Source of the DNA: VRUE01 sp963824215
GTDB taxonomy: Bacteria; Actinomycetota; Thermoleophilia; Solirubrobacterales; 70-9
DNA: 64,000 nucleotides
Assembly: GCA_963824215.1 (NCBI GenBank)
Contig: CAWGOE010000001.1
Location: 620,001-684,000 of the forward strand
Direction: 5' to 3'
In this document: piece by piece, positions 34,357 to 42,387 of the stretch
Position numbering within the stretch: position 1 is the stretch's first letter
Layout: every line of letters starts with the position of its first letter
Translations under genes and position numbers: made by a program
The notes under the pieces: generated by a model
Seen by the model: only the letters and a program-made list of their open reading frames with translations
Database searches by the model: none
Told to the model about the DNA's origin: nothing

Positions 34357-34371
34357 TCACACTTTGTGTGA
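34357..34371. promoter_or_regulatory. Operator-like inverted repeat at the start of the alarmone synthetase gene
   Basis: TCACA and TGTGA flank five bases at 34357-34371. The last base is the A of the ATG at 34371. A protein bound here would block translation initiation or a leaderless transcript directly. The half-sites resemble CRP/FNR-type half-sites in inverted order. No regulator is encoded nearby. Confidence 0.45.
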
Positions 34372-35363
34372 TGTCAGAGTCCAAGCTGCAGGCGGGGTGG
34401 GAAGACGAATTCCGAGAATTAAAGCCCTCCTTTGAAAGCCTTAAGGACGAGGCAATCTTCACCTTAGAAAAGGGTGCTCAGGCAAAAGGAATCAAGACCC
34501 ATTGGATAGGCGGCAGGGTCAAGAGCATCAAAAGCATAGGTGACAAGGCTCGAAAGAAGGACTACAGCGACCCGATTGCAGAGGTCGAGGACATCATTGG
34601 TGTGCGAGTGGTCGTACTTTTCCTGTCGGACCTTCCACGGCTCGACGAGCTCATTGCCGAATCGTTCGAAATTCTCGATGAAGAAGACAAGGTGGTGGGT
34701 GGCGATCCAGCATCCTTCGGCTACATGTCCACCCACTACCTCGCGTCTCTTCAAGACATCCATTCGGGGCCTCGCTATGACGACCTGAAGGGGATTACGT
34801 TCGAGATTCAGGCGCGCACGATTGTGATGGACGCGTGGGCAAACGTGTCGCACTATCTCGACTACAAGGGAGAATCGAGCATCCCAGAGACGCTGCGCAA
34901 GGATTTCTATGCCTTGAGTGGCCTCTTCTACGTTGCCGACCAGCACTTCGAGCTCTTTTCAGAACGGGCTAGTGAATCGCAGGCGCGTGCAGAGAGGGAG
35001 CTTCAAATGCAATTAAGCACTGTGGTGCCGATCGACCTCGACACTGTTGCCGCCTTTCTTGCGTACCGGTATCCCGACCGGGAGCACTCGGACCGGGCCT
35101 CGATCTCCGAGTTTGTCGAGGAGATCGTCGAGGTGGGCTACGAGAACCTTGCCGCACTTGCGAAAGCGCTTGACCGGGGGGAAGACAGCTTTCTCAAATA
35201 CGAGGCAACTCACCCACCCGATCCCGACGAGGATGAGGAGTGGGACGTAGAGGAACTGCTGGCGGCCGACAAATACCAGGATCTGGGCGCTGCTCGTTTA
35301 TCGCTGGCAATGGCTGATCAAAGTTACTCTGACGCCAAATACGACGGCGAGTTTAGTGCGTAG
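34371..35363 (+). CDS. Stand-alone RelA/SpoT-type nucleotide pyrophosphokinase
   Basis: This 330-residue protein has the (p)ppGpp synthetase fold without the HD hydrolase, TGS or ACT domains of long RelA/SpoT enzymes. Synthetase motifs are GGRVKSIKSI (about 48-57), DPIAEVEDIIGVRVVVLF (about 67-84), GYMSTHYLASL and FEIQARTIVMDAWANVSHYLDYK. The 130-residue helical C-terminal part is unfamiliar and acidic. It transfers pyrophosphate from ATP to a nucleotide (GDP/GTP or, in toxic relatives, ATP or tRNA). Codon use is poorer in G/C than its neighbours, suggesting horizontal acquisition. No antitoxin-like small gene adjoins it. Start is ATG 34371; GTG 34368 precedes it. Confidence 0.88.
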   Translation: MSESKLQAGWEDEFRELKPSFESLKDEAIFTLEKGAQAKGIKTHWIGGRVKSIKSIGDKARKKDYSDPIAEVEDIIGVRVVVLFLSDLPRLDELIAESFEILDEEDKVVGGDPASFGYMSTHYLASLQDIHSGPRYDDLKGITFEIQARTIVMDAWANVSHYLDYKGESSIPETLRKDFYALSGLFYVADQHFELFSERASESQARAERELQMQLSTVVPIDLDTVAAFLAYRYPDREHSDRASISEFVEEIVEVGYENLAALAKALDRGEDSFLKYEATHPPDPDEDEEWDVEELLAADKYQDLGAARLSLAMADQSYSDAKYDGEFSA

Positions 35364-35434
35364 CAGACGGGGATCCAGTCCGTTGGCGCCAAGTGGGCGT
35401 TGTCGAAGCACGTGATCGACTTCTGGGTGTGGCA

Positions 35435-35911
35435 TCAGCCAAGCAGCCGGTACCCGCCCCCGTGGAAGACGAGCGGATCGCCGTCGCTCGTCTCCAGCGC
35501 GGTGACCTCGCCGGTGACGATCACGTGGTCGCCGCCGGCGATCACGTCGCGCAGGTCGCAGGCGACGAACGCGAGGGCGTCGTCGATCACGGGGATGCCG
35601 TCGCTCTCGTGCCAGGCGACGCCGTCCCACTTGTCCGCGACCGGGGCCTTGGTTGCAAAGGAGCGGGCGATCGACTCTTGTCCGGCGTGCAGGACGCTGA
35701 TGCCGAAGCGGTTGGCCGCCTGCACGGCGAGCAGGGTGCGCGAGCCGCGGTCGAGGCAGGCCAGCATCAGCATCGGCTCGATCGAGAGCGAGCTGACCGC
35801 GTTGGCGGTTGCGCCGGCCGGCCCCTGCGGCCCAGAAGCCGCCACGACGGTCACTCCGGTGGGCAGCATCCCCATCGCGGCACGGAAGCTGGCGGGGTCG
35901 GGCGGACTCAT
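35435..35911 (-). CDS. Flavin reductase-like FMN-binding protein
   Basis: A 158-residue protein of the flavin-reductase split-barrel family. It contains FRAAMGMLPTGVTVVAA, ATANAVSSLSIEPMLMLACLDRGSRT, FGISVLHAGQ and HVIVTGEVTAL, the usual order. It reduces FMN or FAD with NAD(P)H and typically feeds a two-component monooxygenase. No such oxygenase is adjacent. ATG 35911 gives the family N-terminus; the frame is open further upstream but antisense to the cytochrome gene. Confidence 0.9.
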   Translation of the reverse strand: MSPPDPASFRAAMGMLPTGVTVVAASGPQGPAGATANAVSSLSIEPMLMLACLDRGSRTLLAVQAANRFGISVLHAGQESIARSFATKAPVADKWDGVAWHESDGIPVIDDALAFVACDLRDVIAGGDHVIVTGEVTALETSDGDPLVFHGGGYRLLG

Positions 35912-35926
35912 CGCTGGTCCGGACAA

Positions 35927-35932
35927 TATGAT
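35927..35932 (+). promoter_or_regulatory. -10 box for the cytochrome c gene (leaderless)
   Basis: TATGAT lies nine bases before the GTG start at 35942, so transcription would begin at about the start codon. The divergent flavin reductase gene starts only 30 bp away. A -35 box is not clear. Confidence 0.4.
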
Positions 35933-35941
35933 GCGCGCCGC

Positions 35942-36337
35942 GTGCGACCTGCACTGGCAATAGCCCTGGCCGCCCTGGCCGCCCTCGTTCTCGCCGCCTG
36001 CGGGTTCGGTGAGGAGGGCATCGCCGTATCCCAAGACGACCCTGACTACAACGGGGCCGTGATCTTCTCCACCCACTGCAGCGGCTGCCACACCTTGAGC
36101 GCCGCCGGCACGCAGGGAACCGGCAATCGCAGCGAGCGCACGCAGGGGCCGAACCTCGACCAGCGAACCGAGACCTACGACGATGCTCTCTTCGCAATTC
36201 AGAACGGCGGCTTCTCCGGGGCGATCATGCCCCAGAACATCGTCGTCGGCGAGGAGGCCGAAGCGCTGGCTCGCTTCGTCGCCAAGTACGCGGGCTCAGA
36301 AGCTGAAGAATCGCCCCGCCCCGGCCAGACGCCCTAG
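35942..36337 (+). CDS. Lipoprotein c-type cytochrome
   Basis: A 131-residue exported haem protein from GTG 35942. A hydrophobic signal ends in the lipobox LAAC with C20 as the lipidated residue. The haem-binding motif is CSGCH at residues 46-50, and a likely axial methionine is in GAIMPQN. It would carry electrons on the outer face of the membrane, possibly to a terminal oxidase. A longer frame upstream exists but is antisense to the flavin reductase gene. serS begins 12 bp downstream. Confidence 0.9.
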   Translation: MRPALAIALAALAALVLAACGFGEEGIAVSQDDPDYNGAVIFSTHCSGCHTLSAAGTQGTGNRSERTQGPNLDQRTETYDDALFAIQNGGFSGAIMPQNIVVGEEAEALARFVAKYAGSEAEESPRPGQTP

Positions 36338-36349
36338 CCGGAGCCTTCG

Positions 36350-37621
36350 ATGCTCGACCTGAAGCTGATCCGCTCCGACCCCGAGCGGGTCAAGGCGGCG
36401 CTGGCGCGGCGCGGCGCGGCCGAGGACGTCGACGCCCTGCTTGCCTTAGACGGGCGGCGACGCGAGCTGCTGCCCGAGATCGAGGGGGCCCAGGCGGAGC
36501 GCAAGACGCTCTCCAAGCAGATCGGCGAGGCGAAGCAGCGCGGTGAGGATGCCGAGGAGCCGATGGCGGCTGTGCAGGGCCTCAAGCAGAAGATCGAGGA
36601 CGGCAAAGCCGAGCTGGAGCGGGTCGAAGCCGAGCTGGAGCGCGTCGCCGCGGCGCTCCCCAACCTGCCCGACCCCGACGCCCCCGACGGGATGAGCGAG
36701 GAGGACGCCGTCGTTCTGCGCGAGGTCGGGGAGCGACCGAGTTTCGATTTCGAGCCGCGCGACCACCTTGAGATCGGTATCGAGCTGGGCCTGATCGACA
36801 TGGAGTCCGCGGCGCGGCTCTCGGGCTCGCGCTTCGCCTACCTCAAGGGCGACCTCGTGATGCTCGAGCTGGCGCTGGTCCGCTACGCCCTCGACCTGGT
36901 GCGGGGTGAGGGGCACGAGCCCGTCGTGCCGCCGGTCCTGGTCCGCGAAGAGGCGCTCTACGGGACCGGCTTTTTGCCCGGCGACCGCGATCAGATCTAC
37001 GAGGTGCCGAAGGACGACCTCTTCCTGGTCGGCACTTCGGAGGTCGCTCTGGCCGGACTGCACGCCGACGAGATCCTCGAGGCCGAGCAGCTGCCGTTGC
37101 GCTACGCCGGCTTCTCACCCTGCTTTCGTCGCGAGGCGGGCGCCGCCGGCCGCGACACCCGCGGCATCTTCCGCGTGCACCAGTTCGACAAGGTCGAGAT
37201 GTTCTCTTTCGTCGAGCCCTCCGAGTCGGCCGCCGAGCACGAGCGCCTGCTGGCGATCGAGGAGCGGATCCTCACCGAGCTGGAGATTCCCTACCGGGTC
37301 GTCAACGTCGCGGCCGGCGACCTCGGCGCGCCGGCGGCGAAGAAGTACGACTGCGAGGCGTGGATTCCGAGCCAGGGCCGCTACCGCGAGCTCACGTCTT
37401 GCTCGAACACGACCGATTATCAGGCCCGTCGCCTCAGTTGTAGGTATCGACCTGCCGATAACGAAGCAATCCAGGCGGTTCACACCCTAAATGGGACCGC
37501 CGTTGCCGTAGGACGGACGATGATCGCGCTGATTGAGAACCGCCAAGATCGAGCAGGCGGGTTTACCCTACCTAATATTCTGTATGACTATGGCTCCCCT
37601 GAGAGGATCGTTGCAAGATGA
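36350..37621 (+). CDS. serS: Seryl-tRNA synthetase
   Basis: A 423-residue class II aminoacyl-tRNA synthetase that charges tRNA-Ser. The N-terminal 105 residues are the long coiled-coil arm. Motif 2 is FRREAGAAGRDTRGIFRVHQF, followed by ELTSCSNTTDYQARRL, and motif 3 is NGTAVAVGRTMIALIEN. From about 37435 to the end codon use shifts toward A/T third positions while the protein stays family-like. That change marks a possible recombination joint. Its stop overlaps the next regulator gene (ATGA). Confidence 0.97.
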   Translation: MLDLKLIRSDPERVKAALARRGAAEDVDALLALDGRRRELLPEIEGAQAERKTLSKQIGEAKQRGEDAEEPMAAVQGLKQKIEDGKAELERVEAELERVAAALPNLPDPDAPDGMSEEDAVVLREVGERPSFDFEPRDHLEIGIELGLIDMESAARLSGSRFAYLKGDLVMLELALVRYALDLVRGEGHEPVVPPVLVREEALYGTGFLPGDRDQIYEVPKDDLFLVGTSEVALAGLHADEILEAEQLPLRYAGFSPCFRREAGAAGRDTRGIFRVHQFDKVEMFSFVEPSESAAEHERLLAIEERILTELEIPYRVVNVAAGDLGAPAAKKYDCEAWIPSQGRYRELTSCSNTTDYQARRLSCRYRPADNEAIQAVHTLNGTAVAVGRTMIALIENRQDRAGGFTLPNILYDYGSPERIVAR

Positions 37622-38271
37622 GCGCCAGCCTTCGCGACGCTAAGCGCGTCGTCCTTTGCGACGACCACGAGATCGTCCGCGATGCGATCAAAGCGCGGAT
37701 GGCCGGCACCAACGCGCTGCAGATCGTCGGCGAGGCGTCGAACGGTCGCGATGTCGTCGACGTGGTCAAGGAGCTCGAACCCGACGTCCTGATCATCGAC
37801 GTCGAGCTTCCCAGGCGCGACGGCATCGAGGCGACCAAGGAGGTGCTCAAGGTTCGGCCGCGGACCAAAGTGATCATCTTCACGGCACACGCCCAGCCCG
37901 ACCTGCTGGCGCTCGCGCTGCGCGCCGGCGCTTCCGGCTACGTCTTGAAGTCCGCGCCGGCCGAGGACATCGCCCGCGCCGTCAAAGCCGTCACCGGTGG
38001 CGGCACCTTCCTCGGCGGCGACTTCGCCGGCGGCAAGCCCTCGGAGGTGGAGAAACTCCTGCTGCTCTCGCCGCGCGAGCGGCAGATTCTCGAGCTGCTG
38101 GCCGAGGGCCTGCGGGTGAAAGAGATCGCCGAACGGCTCGGTCTCAGTCCGGCCACCGTCCACACCCACGTCCGCAACGCGATCAAAAAGCTCGAAGTCG
38201 ATACCCGCACCGAGGCCGTCGCGCTCGCGGTCAAGTTCAGCTACCTCGGCGCGGTCGGGGGCTCGAACTAG
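37618..38271 (+). CDS. NarL/LuxR-family response regulator
   Basis: This 217-residue regulator has an N-terminal receiver (acidic pair D15-D16, predicted phospho-site D61 in LIIDVELP, lysine in YVLKSAP) and a C-terminal LuxR helix-turn-helix (LSPRERQILELLAEGLRVKEIAERLGLSPATVHTHVRN). It overlaps the serS stop by four bases. No histidine kinase adjoins it, so it is an orphan here. Coupling to serS is unusual and may reflect nothing more than compact packing. Confidence 0.92.
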   Translation: MSASLRDAKRVVLCDDHEIVRDAIKARMAGTNALQIVGEASNGRDVVDVVKELEPDVLIIDVELPRRDGIEATKEVLKVRPRTKVIIFTAHAQPDLLALALRAGASGYVLKSAPAEDIARAVKAVTGGGTFLGGDFAGGKPSEVEKLLLLSPRERQILELLAEGLRVKEIAERLGLSPATVHTHVRNAIKKLEVDTRTEAVALAVKFSYLGAVGGSN

Positions 38272-38281
38272 CCCCCGAGCC

Positions 38282-38677
38282 TCAGCTGCGCTTCAGCTCT
38301 AGGGCGCAGCCGTTGATGCAGTAGCGCTGCCCGCCCCGCTCCGGCGGTCCGTCGTCGAAGACGTGTCCCAGGTGGGCGTCGCAGTGCTTGCAGACGACCT
38401 CGGTGCGCCGCATCATCAGGCTGTTGTCCGGCCGCAGCTCGACGTGCTCGAGGTTGACCGGCTCGGTGAAGCTGGGCCAGCCGGTGCCCGAGTCGAACTT
38501 GGTGTCAGAGGAGAACAGCTCGCTGCCGCAGCAGACGCAGCGGTACATGCCGCTGCTTTTCTCGTCTACGTAGGGGCCGGTGAAGGGGCGCTCGGTGGCT
38601 GCGTTGCGCGTTACCTCGTATTGCTCTGGCGTTAGCTCTTTGCGCCACTGCTCGTCTGACTTCTCGATCTTCTCCAT
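38282..38677 (-). CDS. msrB: Peptide-methionine (R)-S-oxide reductase
   Basis: A 131-residue repair enzyme that reduces methionine-R-sulfoxide in proteins. Zinc-binding pairs are CVCC and CKHC. The substrate-binding segment GTGWPSFTEPV and the catalytic cysteine in RYCINGCALEL are present. A second cysteine three residues later could be resolving. It converges on the LuxR-type regulator gene, 10 bp away. Confidence 0.96.
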   Translation of the reverse strand: MEKIEKSDEQWRKELTPEQYEVTRNAATERPFTGPYVDEKSSGMYRCVCCGSELFSSDTKFDSGTGWPSFTEPVNLEHVELRPDNSLMMRRTEVVCKHCDAHLGHVFDDGPPERGGQRYCINGCALELKRS

Positions 38678-38691
38678 TAGTCAAGGGTAGA

Positions 38692-38815
38692 GGGCGTCGG
38701 GAGTCGCCTCGAGAGTGCCTATGCCGCCTTCGGCGACGAATTTGGTGCCGCTTCGCGGCGGAATCACTCCGCGGTGCCGAACAGCGAGGCACTCTCAAGG
38801 CGACTCCCGACGCCC
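38692..38815. repeat. Large palindrome between msrB and thioesterase genes (family D)
   Basis: Arms of 29 bases at 38692-38720 and 38787-38815 match at 28 positions. The centre holds smaller GC hairpins (gccgccttcggcg, gccgcttcgcggcgg). It fills the whole divergent gap between msrB and the thioesterase gene, ending 5 bp before the latter's ATG. Any promoter must lie inside it. Confidence 0.88.
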
Positions 38816-38820
38816 ATACG

Positions 38821-39612
38821 ATGCCGAGCGTGTCAGGAGCGTTCTACGAGAAAGCTGGTGACGGGTTCGTTGCTACGGAGCTGACCCGCGGGCCGTGGGA
38901 TCCGGGGGCGCAGCATGCTGGTCCTCCCTCAGCTTTGCTGGGTCGAGCCATTGAGGGGGTCGAAGGTGCTGATGGCTTTCAGGTCGCGAGAGTCACCTTT
39001 GAGATCTTGAAGTCGGTGCCGATTGGGCCTATGCGGGTTGAGGCTGAGGTGGTGCGGCCGGGGCGGTCGGTGCAGATGATTGAAGCCACGCTTTCCGGCG
39101 AGGACGGGCCGCTGATGGTCGCCCGGGCCTGGCGGATCCGGAGCGGTGAGATTGAGATTCCTGACGATGTGCTCACCACGCCGGCGGCGCCTCCCGGTCC
39201 AGAGGAGGGGGGCAAGCCGGAGTTCTTCTCGACTGGCCAGGACGTCGGCTACCACACGGCGATGGAGTGGCGATCGGTTGGGGGCGGCTTTCGCGAGCCT
39301 GGGCCGGCGACGGTTTGGATGCGGATGGGATGTCAGCTCGTCGCCGGCGAGGAGCCGAGCCCGCTGCAACGCACGCTCGTCGCTGCCGACGTCGGCAATG
39401 GGATCAGCGCCGTGCTCGACTGGAGCCGCTTTCTCTTCATCAACGTCGATCTCAGCGTCTACTTGGAGCGAATGCCGGAGGGCGAGTGGGTTTGCGTCGA
39501 CGCCATCACGCTGCCGCAGCGCAACGGAATCGGCACCGCCGAGTCGGTCCTCTCTGACGAGCGCGGCCGCATCGGCCGCGCCGCCCAGGCGCTGCTCATC
39601 GCCGAACGCTGA
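38821..39612 (+). CDS. Acyl-CoA thioesterase family protein (TesB-like double hotdog)
   Basis: A 263-residue protein of the thioesterase type found in actinobacteria. It has YEKAGDGFVATELTRGPWDPGAQHAGPPSALLGRAIE in the first hotdog and DVGNGISAVLDW with FLFINVDLSVYLER in the second. It would hydrolyse acyl-CoA to free acid and CoA. The substrate is unknown. The ATG lies 6 bases after palindrome D, which leaves no room for a normal ribosome binding site outside the palindrome. Confidence 0.85.
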   Translation: MPSVSGAFYEKAGDGFVATELTRGPWDPGAQHAGPPSALLGRAIEGVEGADGFQVARVTFEILKSVPIGPMRVEAEVVRPGRSVQMIEATLSGEDGPLMVARAWRIRSGEIEIPDDVLTTPAAPPGPEEGGKPEFFSTGQDVGYHTAMEWRSVGGGFREPGPATVWMRMGCQLVAGEEPSPLQRTLVAADVGNGISAVLDWSRFLFINVDLSVYLERMPEGEWVCVDAITLPQRNGIGTAESVLSDERGRIGRAAQALLIAER

Positions 39613-39624
39613 AGCAACTGATCT

Positions 39625-40800
39625 TCAGGCGGGGAGGGGGCGCCTTCGGGTCGGGACCGCGAAGGCGATCGTCGCCACGGCGACGAGGGCAATCGCGGAG
39701 GAGAAGAGGAAGGCGCCCTCGTAGTTGGTCAGGGCCGCTGCGATGCCGGCCAGCGGCGCGCCGAAGCCGATGCCGGCGTCGAAGAAGGCGGTGAAGGTGC
39801 CGAGGGCGGCGCCGCGCCGCGTCTCGGGTACGCGGCCGACGACGATCAGCGAGAGCGAGGGGTAGAGCAGCGAGAAGGCGGCTCCCATCGCCAGGGCGCC
39901 GACGATTGCGACGGTGAGGCTCTGGGCGACCCCCATCGTCGCCAGCCCAACCGCCTCGACGACCGCTGCGACGATCGCGACGCGGAGCGGGCCGACGCGA
40001 TCGGGGAGGTCGCCGCCGATCAGCCTGGTGAGGACGACCATCGTCGCGAAGACGCCGAAGACGACGGCGCCATGGCCGACTCCGCGCGCGTCGAGGTGGA
40101 GGACGACAAAGGAGGCGACGGTGGCGTAGCCAAGCGAGGCGAGCGCAAGCGCGGTTCCGGGCCGGATCGCCTCGCGGGCGATCAAAGGCTGATGCTCATC
40201 CTCCGCCGGCTTGGGGTGGAATGGGTCCGGGAGCCGTAAGGCGATCAGCGCCCCGACCAGCGGCGCCGCTCCGGCGAAGAGCCAAACCAGCGTGTAGCCG
40301 GAAACATTGAGCAGAACCTCGCCGACCAGTGGCCCGATGCTGAGCCCCGACCAGACCGCGAGCCCGTAGAGGCCGATCACCCGCCCGCGGCGCTCCGGGG
40401 GGGCGATGTCGACGATCCAGGCCGAGCCCGCGGTGAAGACGGTCCCCTCGCCGGCGCCGAGCAGGAGGCGGGCGGCGATCAACCCGGGGATTCCCAACGG
40501 CAGCAGGTAGAGGAAGCCGGCGACGGCGACAAGCGAGGAGCCGAGCAGGACGGTTGACTTGCGGCCGCGGCGGTCAGCGAGGCGGCCGGCGAAAGGGCGC
40601 AGCAGCAGCCCGGTGACGGCGTAGGAGCCGATGACGATGCCGACGGCGATGTCGCCGCCGTCGAGTGGGCCATGTACATAGCGCGGCAGAACGGGCAGCA
40701 CCGCGCCGACGGCGAGCAGGCCAGAGAAGGTGACGGCGAAGACGCCCGCAAATGCGACGCCGGGCCGCGCGACCGCCGGCGTCGCGGTACCGCCCCTCAC
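39625..40800 (-). CDS. Major facilitator superfamily transporter
   Basis: A 391-residue protein with twelve hydrophobic helices. The signature loop between helices 2 and 3 is GRLADRRGRKS, and ETRRGAALGTFTAFFDAGIGFGAPLAGI marks the second half. This is the drug/proton antiporter-like DHA1 subgroup. The substrate is not known. Its GTG start overlaps the HAD hydrolase stop (GTGA), so the two are co-translated. Confidence 0.92.
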   Translation of the reverse strand: MRGGTATPAVARPGVAFAGVFAVTFSGLLAVGAVLPVLPRYVHGPLDGGDIAVGIVIGSYAVTGLLLRPFAGRLADRRGRKSTVLLGSSLVAVAGFLYLLPLGIPGLIAARLLLGAGEGTVFTAGSAWIVDIAPPERRGRVIGLYGLAVWSGLSIGPLVGEVLLNVSGYTLVWLFAGAAPLVGALIALRLPDPFHPKPAEDEHQPLIAREAIRPGTALALASLGYATVASFVVLHLDARGVGHGAVVFGVFATMVVLTRLIGGDLPDRVGPLRVAIVAAVVEAVGLATMGVAQSLTVAIVGALAMGAAFSLLYPSLSLIVVGRVPETRRGAALGTFTAFFDAGIGFGAPLAGIAAALTNYEGAFLFSSAIALVAVATIAFAVPTRRRPLPA

Positions 40801-41582
40801 GAGACCAGGGCGGCGAGGTCCTCGACTACGAAGTCGGGCGGGGGTGCCGCGACCGCCGCCTCCTCACGCGAGGTCGCCCCGCTCAGCACGAGGATCGTTT
40901 CCAGTCCCGCCCGCCGTCCTCCCTCGATGTCGGACGAGACCCGGTCGCCGACCATGGCAACCCGTGCCGCACTACCGATCCGCTCACGAGCCATCTCAAA
41001 GAGGTGGGGCTCCGGCTTGCCGCCGATCTCCGCCGTCGCCCCACTCGCCGTCTCGACCGCGGCAAGCACGGCTCCCGTCCCTGGCCAGGACCCGCCCGGC
41101 ATCGGCAGGGTCGGGTCGTGGCTGGTCGCAAAGAGCGCCGCCCCGCGCTGCAGGGCGAGCGTTGCCGACAGCAGCTCGTCGTAATCGAAGCCCCGGTGCC
41201 CGGAGACCAACACCACATCCGCCTCACGCCCCGCCTCTCCCTCGAGCAACTGCAGGCCTGCCCCGGCAACAGTGTCGTGGAAGGCCGCAGCGCCGATCAC
41301 GAACGCGAACGCACCCTCGCCCACCCGCTCCGCCGCAAGCTCGGCCGTCGCTTCCCCCGCCGTAACGATCCGCTCCGCGCCGACCTCGATCCCCAACTCG
41401 ACCAGCCGTCGCGCGTACTCCGCCGCCGGCTTACCAGGGTTGTTGGTCACGAAGACGAGCTCCACTCTGCTCGCCAGCAGCTCACGCAACGCCTTCGCCG
41501 ACCCCGGAACCATCTCGCGCCCGACCCAAACGACTCCGTCGAGGTCGACCAGCAATCCATCGAATTCATCCGCCAGTGCCAT
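40797..41582 (-). CDS. HAD-superfamily hydrolase, NagD/HAD-IIA type
   Basis: A 261-residue phosphatase. Motif I is LLVDLDGVVWVG with the nucleophile aspartate, motif II is VFVTNN, motif III lysine is in GGKPEPHLF, and motif IV is MVGDRVSSDIEGG. A large C2 cap lies between motifs II and III, as in nucleotide and phosphoglycolate phosphatases. The substrate is unknown. It begins 63 bp from the divergent ABC transporter gene and is coupled to the MFS gene. Confidence 0.92.
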   Translation of the reverse strand: MALADEFDGLLVDLDGVVWVGREMVPGSAKALRELLASRVELVFVTNNPGKPAAEYARRLVELGIEVGAERIVTAGEATAELAAERVGEGAFAFVIGAAAFHDTVAGAGLQLLEGEAGREADVVLVSGHRGFDYDELLSATLALQRGAALFATSHDPTLPMPGGSWPGTGAVLAAVETASGATAEIGGKPEPHLFEMARERIGSAARVAMVGDRVSSDIEGGRRAGLETILVLSGATSREEAAVAAPPPDFVVEDLAALVS

Positions 41583-41645
41583 GTGGCGGTTCAGGCTATT
41601 ACCGCGAGGGCCCTCTCAACCAACCGGCTCGATACCGTGCGGGCC

Positions 41646-42377
41646 ATGAGCCAGAACGGGCAGGTAGTGGTGGCAACGGACGTCTCGCGGCGCTACGGCG
41701 AGGGTGAGGCGGCAGTCGACGCGTTGGTTGACGTCAGCACCGGCTTTGAGGCAGGTCGCTTCACGGCGATCATGGGCCCATCAGGGTCGGGCAAGTCGAC
41801 CCTGATGCACATCCTCGCGGGGCTCGACAAACCGACCGCGGGCAAGGTCGTCCTCGATGGCGAAGAGATCACCGCTCTTGATGACGGTGCGCTGACCAAG
41901 CTGCGCCGCGACAAGCTCGGCTTCGTCTTCCAGTTCTTCAACCTGCTGCCGGTCCTCACCGCCGAGGAGAACCTAGTGCTGCCGCTCTCCATCGCCGGCC
42001 GCAAGCCCGACGCCGCCTGGCTCGACCAGCTGGTCCGCACCGTTGGCCTCGAGGATCGCCGCACCCATCGTCCCGCCGAGCTCTCCGGCGGCCAGCAGCA
42101 ACGCGTCGCTGTTGCCCGTGCGCTGGTCTCCAAACCGGCCGTTGTCTTCGCCGACGAGCCGACCGGGAACCTCGACTCGAAAGCCAGCGCCGACGTGCTG
42201 CGCCTCTTGCGGCAGGCGGTCGATGAGTTTGGCCAGACGGTGATCATGGTCACCCACGACCCCGCCGCCGCCGCCCACGCCGATCGGCTGATCACCCTCC
42301 GCGACGGCAAGATCGTCCACGATGCCGCGCCTGGCTCGACCGACGAGGTGATCGAGCTGATGAAGACGATCGACTGA
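41646..42377 (+). CDS. ABC transporter ATPase (MacB/LolD-like)
   Basis: A 243-residue ATP-binding subunit. Walker A is MGPSGSGKST, the Q loop is FVFQFFNLLP, the signature is LSGGQQQR, and Walker B is VVFADEPTGNLDS, with the switch histidine in VTHD. The NLDS and FFNLLP features place it in the MacB/LolD/FtsE group that drives FtsX-like permeases. ATG 41646 is chosen; the frame is open far upstream but antisense to the hydrolase. The permease gene follows 10 bp later. Confidence 0.95.
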   Translation: MSQNGQVVVATDVSRRYGEGEAAVDALVDVSTGFEAGRFTAIMGPSGSGKSTLMHILAGLDKPTAGKVVLDGEEITALDDGALTKLRRDKLGFVFQFFNLLPVLTAEENLVLPLSIAGRKPDAAWLDQLVRTVGLEDRRTHRPAELSGGQQQRVAVARALVSKPAVVFADEPTGNLDSKASADVLRLLRQAVDEFGQTVIMVTHDPAAAAHADRLITLRDGKIVHDAAPGSTDEVIELMKTID

Positions 42378-42387
42378 CGGGCCATCT

